Made by a program: the position numbers and the translations under genes. The notes under the pieces are model-generated. The model was given only the letters and a program-made list of their open reading frames with translations. It searched no databases and was not told where the DNA came from. From positions 930,001 through 994,000 of the forward strand of contig CAWJXK010000008.1 of assembly GCA_963846855.1 (NCBI GenBank): 64,000 bases of DNA, written 5' to 3'. The stretch comes from CAIWHR01 sp963846855 (GTDB taxonomy: Bacteria > Pseudomonadota > Gammaproteobacteria > Burkholderiales > Casimicrobiaceae). Below, one piece after another: positions 35,461 through 42,900 of the stretch (the stretch's first letter is position 1; each line of letters starts with the position of its first letter).

Positions 35461-35696
35461 GGTAAGAATTATGGATGTAAAACCATATGGACGCAAGCCC
35501 ATATGTGGACGACTTCGTCGGCGCGATGCGAACTTCGCGCCGGCGAGAAATCTTTAGCTCGAAAACGGATCGCGAACACGCATTGTGTCGGGCCTGGATT
35601 GGCTGTGCCGTAATTGTGCCTTGGTGTGACTGGAAATCGAGTTGGCAAGCGTCGCAAGCTATTGATTAATAATGTACTTATGAAACAAGAATCCGC

Positions 35697-35741
35697 CTCA
35701 TAACCCGAAGGTCGAAGGTTCAAATCCTTCCCCCGCAACCA
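35697..35741 (+). tRNA. tRNA-fMet 3' fragment (attachment-site scar)
   Basis: From the anticodon loop CTCATAA onward the sequence matches an initiator tRNA: CCCGAAGGTCG, then the T-arm GAAGG-TTCAAAT-CCTTC, then acceptor strand CCCCGCA-A-CCA. The 5' half is missing: the bases before CTCATAA cannot pair with CCCGA of the anticodon stem. A break exactly in the anticodon loop is the usual crossover point of tyrosine integrases, so this is the displaced 3' end left by an integrated element lying to its left. It is followed by its terminator. Confidence 0.8.
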
Positions 35742-35749
35742 AACAGATC

Positions 35750-35784
35750 AACGGCTTGCCTTCGGGCAGGCCGTTTTCAATTTT
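35750..35784 (+). terminator. Rho-independent terminator of the tRNA fragment (site 3)
   Basis: Hairpin ACGGCTTGCC-TTCG-GGCAGGCCGT followed by TTTTCAATTTT, nine bases after the tRNA-fMet CCA end. Then comes a doubled GGGTAACGCC motif like that at site 1. Confidence 0.8.
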
Positions 35785-36057
35785 GGTCTGGGTAACGCCG
35801 GGGTAACGCCAATCGCCATTTCGGCAAGTTCTCGCCCAAGCCAATTGTGTAATGGGTCCATCGTCGCGAAAGTCCTGTCGCTGCGCGTTCGCCGCCATGG
35901 TGTCCCGCCGTTAGGTTGCCGAATTTGGGGATTGGTCGTTGAATAGCCGAGTGTCTCGCCGGTTACCTTCCCATGCTGGGCCAATAGCCGACGCCTTACT
36001 TCGTGTTGGCCCCGCCCCTTTCCGAGTCGTCTTTTCGTTCCCTATTTCTATTTAGGC
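35785..36057. other. gap between attachment scar and transposase
   Basis: About 270 bases with no gene. No IS3 OrfA is visible upstream of the transposase, and no clear terminal inverted repeat was found by eye. Confidence 0.4.
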
Positions 36058-36858
36058 GTGACCATGGAACCGCCGTGGGAACATGACGATTTCCATCTAA
36101 TCATTGGCACCGCTCAGATTGATTACGATTCGGCCACGTCTCTGACCACCAAGATCCGGGAAGTCCACCTTGCCAGCCGCCAGACGTATGGCGCGCCACG
36201 AATGCATGCGGAGCTGTCGGTTCAGGGAATTGCCTGCTGTCGCAACACGGTCGCCAAGCTGATGCGCAGAGCGGAGATTGTGCCGAAGGCGACACGGCAC
36301 TTCCGGGTAACGACCGACTCGCGCAATACCAAGGAGGTCTTACCCAACTTAGTCAGGCGGTGCTTTAAATCCGAGCGGCCCAATGCTTGCTGGCTCAGCG
36401 ATGTGACCTACATCCCAACACGCGACGGCTGGCTGTACCTGGCGGCGGTTCTGGATGTGTACTCTCGCGCCATTGTGGGCTGGGCCATGAGCCACACGTT
36501 GGGGGGCCAGTTGGCCACCGACGCGCTCGCTATGGCAATTTCCAGACGTGGCGTTCCCGCGCTCGTACACTCCGATCGAGGCTCAACCTACGCAACCTCG
36601 CTATACCTGGACCTCATTAGGAAGCACGGGATCCGACAGAGCATGAGCCGCAAGGGGAATTGCTGGGACAACGCGCCGATGGAGAGCTTCTTCCACTCCC
36701 TAGAGACGGAGCTTGTAATGCACTGCGATTACAGGACTGGGGACCAAGCACGCGCCAGCCTGTTCGATTACATGGAAGTCTTCTACAACCGCCAGCGCCG
36801 CCACTCCACCATCAACTATGTGGCTCCGTTAGCCTTCGAGGAATCAACCAGCGCCTGA
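36058..36858 (+). mobile_element. IS3-family transposase OrfB, shortened at the N-terminus
   Basis: A 266-residue integrase-core transposase. The N-terminal HTH_21 region is present (EVHLASRQTYGAPRMHAEL). The DDE triad is in WLSDVTYIPT, VHSDRGSTY and DNAPMESFFHSLETEL, and the end is FYNRQRRHSTINYVAPLAFE. All catalytic blocks are intact. Residues 1-35 do not match the family, and the partner OrfA is missing, so the element is probably a 5'-truncated insertion sequence. It lies between a tRNA-fMet scar and the lanthipeptide genes, suggesting that this junction was built by transfer. Confidence 0.85.
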
Positions 36859-36952
36859 TCGGACTGTCCACTGTTCGTGGGTAACATCAGATGTTGTCTT
36901 TCCGCCCATCATGGGTCGTCACGAGCACCGACGGCAAGTCGGCCTTCGAACA

Positions 36953-39900
36953 CTACTTGGCGGCCGGAGCGACATATAATCCCGCCGAAAGGAGAGAGCT
37001 CAGAATCGCGTGTTCTCCAGATCCAACGCTCTCCAGCAACGCGAGACCAACGCCCGCGGCGCCGGTGAATAAACTTGGTGCGTCCTGGAAGCTAAACGCG
37101 CCAGCACGACGCTTGGCGTCTAGAGCCTGCTCTTCGAGGCGCTTTGCGGCGTCCAGCCATTTGCGTTCGCCGCCCTGTCGATTCGCAAGTCTCAAGATCG
37201 CCGCGCGGCCGAACCTGCCGCAACACAATGAATCTTCGCCAAAGTCCGGCATTGTCGTCAACGCCAGCGCCCGATTGAGGTCGGCCTCCACGGTCGCATT
37301 CCATAACGGCGTCGTGGCCAGGCACATCCTCGACAGCGCAATTCCTGGAGCGCCGTGGCACCAGCTGAGCATGAATCTCGGCGTTCGCGGATTCAATGGC
37401 GGCCGAAGATCCGGCCAGTTTCTCGCCGCCGGATCGTAGGTTGCTCGTTCGTATCGCAGTCCGTTCTCGGCCGCCTCGAGGTAGCGACCGTCTCCCGTAG
37501 TCGCGTGAAGCCGCCCAAGCGCAGCGACGATTCCGGCCGCTCCATGCGAGAAGCCGGTAAGCGGGGTCGGGCCAATCGATTCGATTGTCCATCCGCCGCC
37601 TCGATCCTGCCGGTGAACCAGATAGTCTCCGGCCTCCCTGGCCAGCTCAAGAGCTCTCGCCGTGCCGAGCTGAAGGAGTGGACCGATCAATCCGGCGCAA
37701 CCAAGCATGATGTCCAATCGCGCGTCGGCTCTGATCAATTCCACGTCAAGAGCTTCGACGAGTGGCGACAGCCCGCGGGATGTCTGCTCCCACGTCTCGG
37801 CGAGGAGATCTTCAAGATGAAGAAGCGCCAGCAACATGCCGCCGCAGCCACCAAGTCCTAGCGAACGCTCGCGCCACCATCGGCGCAATTCGTCGGGGCT
37901 TCCAGAAGAAACCAGCCGGCGCAAGTCCCAGCAGGCGCCTAGCGCGGCGCGCCGGCGAACATCGCCAGCAGCCGCTCCCGCTCCATAGGCCAGGAACAGG
38001 GCGATGCCTGTGCGGCCCCCATAGAGCGTTGGTCCGACGGGGCCATATCGAACCGTCTCCACGTCCTCCGCGGGCTCGACTCCAAGCCACTCCGCGCATT
38101 CGCTGTCGTAGACCGCCTGCCCGACCAGAGCGGCCGCCAGCGCCTCGGCCTCGCTGAGATTGTCCTCGCCGGACCAGCCGGGACCCGGTCGCTCCGACGC
38201 AGTGTCGGGTTCGATCGTATGGCGAAGACGCATGGTCTTCGCTCCGACCATTCCGCGAATGAGCTGGATCTGAAATTCGATCGACGCTGCGTCGAGCCGC
38301 AGAATTTTTTGGCGGGCGTTGTCGTAGCCGGCCAGTTCATAAAGACCGCTCACGATCGAGCCGTCGAGCAGGCGCAGATCAGCGCTGTCGATTGGCTGGT
38401 CGAAGAACGGAACGTCGAGACCCTCCATCTGGGCCTGTTCGTGCCGAAGCAGCCGCCACGTTCCCGGCCTGTCGGGATCTCCCAGATATTTGAGCGCCAA
38501 GTTCTCCAGTGCCAACCTCTGCGCAAAGTCGGACGACAGGCTCAAAGGCTCTCTTTGCAGAGATCTCAACCACAAATAGAACCAGGTTGGTCTCGGCAGA
38601 AACCTCCGCCGGAGCCCTTTGAACGCCGAGAGAAGGCCGCGTTCGTCAATCCACTGGGGCCGATGCTCCTGAATTTGCGTCAACTCGTCTCTGAAGCCAT
38701 CGCAGTAGGGTTCGAGGAATTCGGCAATTCTGTTCGACTCGCCCTCTCCAACCGGAAGCGAAGTCGGAACGCGAGCAAGCGTCTCGACCTCGCCATCGAT
38801 CATTCCGTCGCTGTTGGGGAGAATCCATCCGATTGTTGTTTGGCGTCGCGCCGAAGGCGGATCAATACCCAATGCGCTGAGGTCCAACCGCACCCTTTGT
38901 TTGCCGGCAAAGAACCATCGTGGCAGCAACCCGGTGCGGATGACGGAATTCTCAATCCGTCCCTGTAGCTGCAAGGCTCGGTTCTGCTCCTGGCCGGGAG
39001 GCGCTTCAGACTTGGGCGCGCCTTCAAAGAGCGTCTCCGCATCAATGAGAAGGAGCTGTTCCCCCGCCGCGACCAGGTTCTCGTGGTGGCAATCCGTGCC
39101 GCCAAGAACGTAGAGAATGGCAGTGAGTCGACCTGCATTGCGGTAGAAGGATCGGAGCTCGGCTGTCGTTGCACAGGTTTCATGCTCAACCCACTCCATG
39201 TAGCCGTAGCCGCTCCGCGCAAGCACCGTCAGGGTTCGAAAAGGGCGATCCTTTGACGTCGGCGGCGCTAGCGACGAGAGGACCTGTTGGAACGCGCAGT
39301 CCAGGCGTAGGTCCTTCGGCTTGTAGACGATCTTGCAAATCGCGTCCGGCGACGACTTGCCGGCAAAAAGCAGTGTGGCGACCGTCCTGCCGCCGCAGTG
39401 AGGATCGCTCAAATCAAAATCTGCGGAGAGCGGTCGCGCATCCGTCGGCAGAGCAAATAGCCGGCGCAGCTCTTCGTGATCAATATGAATTCTGGTCAGC
39501 AATTCCGATCTTGACGTCAGCCAGCTGTCCATCGCTCCCGCGAGTTGCCGCTTCAGAACGGGAAATTTCGCCGTAAGCTCGGTCAGCCCGTCCGCGCGCA
39601 GCTCCTCAAGGAATCGACAATAGATCGTGCGTCTGGGCGCGGAATCCTCAGCGGCGAGATTTGCGAATACGATGTCGCTCTCCGTTCGCCGCAAATTGAA
39701 TTCAGCGAGTAGGGTGGGCTCGCAGATCTCACACAGCCTGGCGATGAGGTCGGCGCAAAGGTCCCGGTGAAGACCCGCGCAAGGCCCCCACGATTCGCGG
39801 TCCGCGCAATAATGATGGGCCGCATCGACCGACAGGAGAGCCGCGAGCTGGACCATGGCCGGCCCCGCGAGTCTCTCCCAGAGCTCGCCGAAAGGCGGAT

Positions 39901-40156
39901 GGCGCGGGCGTAAAGGCAGGCTTGTTTCCAGGATCGGCGTCGACTGCTGCAACCAGCGCTGCACGGTTCCAAATGTGCTCGCGGCGTCCGATCCGATCGG
40001 CGATTCAAAAAAAAGCCGCGCGCCTTCGACGGATATCCCCTCCCACTCGATCCGGCGTCGAAAGAAGCAAGGATCGCGCACCTCGAGCGCTCGCGACCAG
40101 CAAAGCTCCGTGTCGTCCCGATCGGCGGAGCGCGCGCGCCGCGACCGGCTTGGCAC
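36953..40156 (-). CDS. lanM: class II lanthipeptide synthetase LanM (CCG zinc motif)
   Basis: A 1067-residue bifunctional enzyme. The N-terminal two thirds is the LanM dehydratase (DUF4135): the kinase-like block ICKIVYKPKDLRLD near residue 280, then LGGTDCHHENLVA and LLIDAETLFEG near 350-370. It phosphorylates Ser/Thr of a peptide and eliminates phosphate. The C-terminal LanC-like cyclase has GGTGI-type barrel repeats (YGGRTGIALFLAYG, FSHGAAGIVAALG, FTGAAGVGLALLE) and the zinc site: C933 in SWCHGAPGI and C978-C979 in DSLCCGRFG. The CCG motif in place of CHG is that of ProcM-type, often substrate-tolerant enzymes. Starts at GTG 40156, 27 bases after the precursor gene. No exporter or protease gene is within the window. 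Confidence 0.92.
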   Translation of the reverse strand: MPSRSRRARSADRDDTELCWSRALEVRDPCFFRRRIEWEGISVEGARLFFESPIGSDAASTFGTVQRWLQQSTPILETSLPLRPRHPPFGELWERLAGPAMVQLAALLSVDAAHHYCADRESWGPCAGLHRDLCADLIARLCEICEPTLLAEFNLRRTESDIVFANLAAEDSAPRRTIYCRFLEELRADGLTELTAKFPVLKRQLAGAMDSWLTSRSELLTRIHIDHEELRRLFALPTDARPLSADFDLSDPHCGGRTVATLLFAGKSSPDAICKIVYKPKDLRLDCAFQQVLSSLAPPTSKDRPFRTLTVLARSGYGYMEWVEHETCATTAELRSFYRNAGRLTAILYVLGGTDCHHENLVAAGEQLLLIDAETLFEGAPKSEAPPGQEQNRALQLQGRIENSVIRTGLLPRWFFAGKQRVRLDLSALGIDPPSARRQTTIGWILPNSDGMIDGEVETLARVPTSLPVGEGESNRIAEFLEPYCDGFRDELTQIQEHRPQWIDERGLLSAFKGLRRRFLPRPTWFYLWLRSLQREPLSLSSDFAQRLALENLALKYLGDPDRPGTWRLLRHEQAQMEGLDVPFFDQPIDSADLRLLDGSIVSGLYELAGYDNARQKILRLDAASIEFQIQLIRGMVGAKTMRLRHTIEPDTASERPGPGWSGEDNLSEAEALAAALVGQAVYDSECAEWLGVEPAEDVETVRYGPVGPTLYGGRTGIALFLAYGAGAAAGDVRRRAALGACWDLRRLVSSGSPDELRRWWRERSLGLGGCGGMLLALLHLEDLLAETWEQTSRGLSPLVEALDVELIRADARLDIMLGCAGLIGPLLQLGTARALELAREAGDYLVHRQDRGGGWTIESIGPTPLTGFSHGAAGIVAALGRLHATTGDGRYLEAAENGLRYERATYDPAARNWPDLRPPLNPRTPRFMLSWCHGAPGIALSRMCLATTPLWNATVEADLNRALALTTMPDFGEDSLCCGRFGRAAILRLANRQGGERKWLDAAKRLEEQALDAKRRAGAFSFQDAPSLFTGAAGVGLALLESVGSGEHAILSSLLSAGLYVAPAAK

Positions 40157-40183
40157 GAAGGCAGGACTCGACGAAAGCCGCGG

Positions 40184-40528
40184 CTAGGCTGGATTCACCC
40201 GTTCGCGCCCATCCGGCAGATGGAAAGCCGTCGAGGTCTCGACCAAGCAGCAAGTCAACCAGCAACCTTCCTTCGAGATTGCTTTTTCCAAGGCGCTCGG
40301 GACGACACTAACACTTTTCGGCGAGACAATATTGGCAGAGATGTCGAAACCCGCCTGCTTCGCGATCTTCTTGATCGTCCTCAGGTTCGACCTTCTTAAG
40401 GCCCCCGCCTGGCGTATCAGTTTGTCACTCTCCTTCTTGGTAGCCTTCTCCGCAGCCAAAACCCTGCGCATAAGCGCATCGTCCGCTTTGATCTCGTCGA
40501 TAAACAACGCAAGCTGAGATTTCGCCAT
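40184..40528 (-). CDS. lanA: Nif11-leader lanthipeptide precursor
   Basis: A 114-residue peptide directly upstream of lanM on the same strand. Residues 4-65 resemble the Nif11-like leader (N11P): SQLALFIDEIKADDALMRRV, then IKKIAKQAGFDISANI, with a longer than usual basic loop between. The putative core begins after G88: C89, T92, C93, C94, then T98-S99-T100 and a polar tail to A114. Ser85 lies just before the core, near the leader-core boundary. Three Cys and several Ser/Thr make lanthionine rings possible. ATG at 40528 with AAGGGA eight bases upstream. The family match is by eye and the loop is unusual, but position and composition support it. Confidence 0.8.
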   Translation of the reverse strand: MAKSQLALFIDEIKADDALMRRVLAAEKATKKESDKLIRQAGALRRSNLRTIKKIAKQAGFDISANIVSPKSVSVVPSALEKAISKEGCWLTCCLVETSTAFHLPDGRERVNPA

Positions 40529-40716
40529 TTTTGCAATCCCTTCGGGTCTGATGAGTCGTGAATATGAGCGAAAGCCGGCAGGGCCGATCAGAAGCATAGC
40601 ACCGTTGGAGCGCGTCGGCACGTTGCACCGTGACGATGATGGAGCCGCGAGGCAAAGTCGGCTGACGAGGCGACTGGCAATGCGTTGAGAATCGCCTGAT
40701 GCCGGTCACTGTCCCA

Positions 40717-42342
40717 TCAGTACAGCCGGATCGCCACATCGAAGTACCAGGTTCGGCGGATCTCGATCACGTCGTACTCGCGGGCCAGGCCCGGCGGGAA
40801 CGCCTGGTAGGGCTTCTGGCGGTCCACGATGCTTCGTATCGCTTCGTCGATGGCCGGCACGCCGCTGGATAGAACGAAGGTCACCGACTCCACCGAGCCG
40901 TCGCTCCGAATGGCCACCGTCACGAGGGGATCGGTGTGAGGCTGCTTTACCGCTTCGCGGACCATGTCGATCGTCATGTTCAGCTGGATCTTCCGGGCCC
41001 AAGCCTCTGCGTACAGGATGAGTTCCGCGTTGGGGTCAGTGCGACCCCATAGCCTGTATCGACGTGCGCTGCTCAACGAGAGTGGCAGCGAGGCTGACGG
41101 GCCCGCTGCAGCCGTTGCCGCGTCACGCCGCGCGGCCTCCTCGTCCAACTGTCGTCCAATCGCCCGAAGCTTCGCTTCTCGTGCGTTCTCGGCTTGTGCC
41201 GCTTCCTGTCGTGCCGCTTCCTGCCGTGCCGCTTCCTGCCGTGCCGCTTCCTGTCGTGCCGCTTCCTGTCGTGCCGCTTCCTGCCGTGCAGCCTCCTGCC
41301 GTGCCGCTTCCTGCTGTGCTGCTTCCTGCCGTGCCGCTTCCTGTCGCTGCCGCTTCCTGCCGTGCCGCTTCCTGCTGTGCTGCTTCCTGCCGTGCTGCTT
41401 CCTGTTGTGCTGCTTCCTGCTGTGCTGTTTCCTGCTGTGCTGCTTCCTGCCGTTCGCCTCCTCCGTGCGTTCCTGCCGCGCCGCCTCCTGCCGTGCCGCT
41501 TCCTGCCGTGCCGCCTCCTGCCGTGCTGCCTCCTGCCGTGCCGCCTCCTGCCGTGCTGCCTCCTGCTGTGCTGCTTCCTGCCGTTCGGCCTCCATCCGCG
41601 CGTTCTCGACCCGCGCCGCTTCCTGACGGACGGCGTCTCGCTGCGCCGCCTCCAACTGCTCCGTTTGCTGTTCCCCCTCCTGCTTGGAAGGAACGGCCTT
41701 GGCCAGTTCAACGGCTCGCTCCTCCGCGCCCTGGTCGATGCGCGCGCGCGCTTGATCGCCGGCATCTCGAAGCGGCGGCATCGCGGTTTCCGGAATCGAG
41801 ATGCGTGGCGCTGGCGGGATGACCGGCACTGGCAGCGCTGGAGGAACGGGCACGACCCACGTGGGCTCGTCGGGCCGCGTCACGGCGATCACGGCCGGCG
41901 CCTGGATCGGCGGGGGCGCCGCGTCGCTTGGCTGATCGCCGTGCAATGGCGTTTGCGCAGGGGCCGCACCGGTCGCCGCCTCTGTCCGTGCATTGGCCGC
42001 TGCCCTCGGGTTGGCTTCCGCCACGATCGCTGGTGCAGTCTGCCGCGGGGTCGGCGGGCGGGACGCGGATGGCGTCAGCGCCGGCGCACTGGCAACCGGC
42101 TGCTCGACCGATGCCTGCTGCGACGGTTCCGTGACCGGCGTGTCCGCCGGCTCCGGTGCTGTGACCTGCGGCGCAACGACGACAACGCGCAGATCGGGTT
42201 CCTCTATGCGGCGATCCTGCCACGGGAAGCCGAAGCCCGGACGCCACAATCCATGGCCACCGAAAATCAGGCTCAATAGGAACGAGTGGATCAGCAGCGA
42301 GAGCAGCAGCGCATACGTAAGTCGCTTGTGCTCGGGGCTCAT
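40717..42342 (-). CDS. TonB-like protein with long QEAAR repeat region
   Basis: A 541-residue protein. An N-terminal membrane anchor (LTYALLLSLLIHSFLLSLIF, residues 8-27) is typical of TonB/TolA. Then come a Pro/Ala-rich stretch, a long charged helix made of QEAAR pentads, and a C-terminal TonB-type domain with VTVAIRSDGSVESVTFVLSS, AIRSIVDRQKPYQAFPPGLA and a final WYFDVAIRLY. It should span the periplasm and transmit force or bind a partner at the outer membrane. Inside the repeats a segment is read out of frame (see the repeat entry). The start at 42342 gives the anchor at the N-terminus; 42510 is possible but adds unlikely sequence. Confidence 0.75.
   Translation of the reverse strand: MSPEHKRLTYALLLSLLIHSFLLSLIFGGHGLWRPGFGFPWQDRRIEEPDLRVVVVAPQVTAPEPADTPVTEPSQQASVEQPVASAPALTPSASRPPTPRQTAPAIVAEANPRAAANARTEAATGAAPAQTPLHGDQPSDAAPPPIQAPAVIAVTRPDEPTWVVPVPPALPVPVIPPAPRISIPETAMPPLRDAGDQARARIDQGAEERAVELAKAVPSKQEGEQQTEQLEAAQRDAVRQEAARVENARMEAERQEAAQQEAARQEAARQEAARQEAARQEAARQEAARQERTEEANGRKQHSRKQHSRKQHNRKQHGRKQHSRKRHGRKRQRQEAARQEAAQQEAARQEAARQEAARQEAARQEAARQEAARQEAARQEAAQAENAREAKLRAIGRQLDEEAARRDAATAAAGPSASLPLSLSSARRYRLWGRTDPNAELILYAEAWARKIQLNMTIDMVREAVKQPHTDPLVTVAIRSDGSVESVTFVLSSGVPAIDEAIRSIVDRQKPYQAFPPGLAREYDVIEIRRTWYFDVAIRLY
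41205..41590 (-). repeat. 15-bp tandem repeat encoding QEAAR, with an out-of-frame block
   Basis: About 25 copies of a 15-base unit (plus strand TTCCTGCCGTGCCGC and variants) encode Gln-Glu-Ala-Ala-Arg pentads in the TonB-like gene. Between about 41349 and 41460 the same repeats are read one base out of phase, giving (G/S/N)RKQH pentads instead. An extra base near 41347 and a compensating change in an irregular unit near 41460 explain this. Repeat number is likely to vary among strains. Confidence 0.85.
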
Positions 42343-42900
42343 GTGTCGGCTGTTGGCGCGTCGCTGGAACCGGTGGAGCTCAAGTGTGCTCCGCCCTAGC
42401 TGCTCGGGCACTGCTGCTGGCGCGGGGCAGGATGGCACCGTGTCCTGTGCGCCTGTCGATCTGACGGGCCCGCCGGTCATGACCTTGCCAAAGCAGCACT
42501 CCAGAGACATTCGTGAACCGCATCCGGTCCATTGTCATATGCACTCCTGTGACTTGGGCGTCGATTCTCACATGTCCGAACGAGCCGTCAACAGGGGAGA
42601 GCCAACGCGCACTGAATCTACGCGCCGATAAACCGCTGGACCGAGTCTGACGCGCTCGACCCGACGTTCGAGGAACCGCAGAAGGTTCAGGTCGTGCGCA
42701 CGCTGGACTCCGTGAGCATTGGCTCCCTCTCTTGATGAACCACTTCTGGCCGCAGCCGGACGGTTGGCCACGGCGTCCGCCAAGTAAACCGCAGGCCAGC
42801 TCGTCGGTAGATCGGCCGTTGCCGGCAGCGGCCAGCCAGGTTGCGCCCTGGACGGCGGGCTCGCAGAATCCGATGTAGCCGTCATTCGTCCCTCACTTCG
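42343..42900. other. intergenic region between divergent genes
   Basis: About 560 bases between the TonB-like gene (minus) and the cyclase gene (plus). No supported gene. Promoters for both should lie here, but none stands out. Confidence 0.4.

Noticed and set aside
35469..35898. Minus-strand ORFs ending GEGFEPSTFGL or starting with GKDLNLRPSGYE
   Set aside because: These are well-known artefact peptides from antisense translation of tRNA 3' ends and were used only as support for the tRNA-fMet fragment.
41205..41590. CRISPR array
   Set aside because: The 15-bp units are contiguous with no spacers and lie inside a coding frame.
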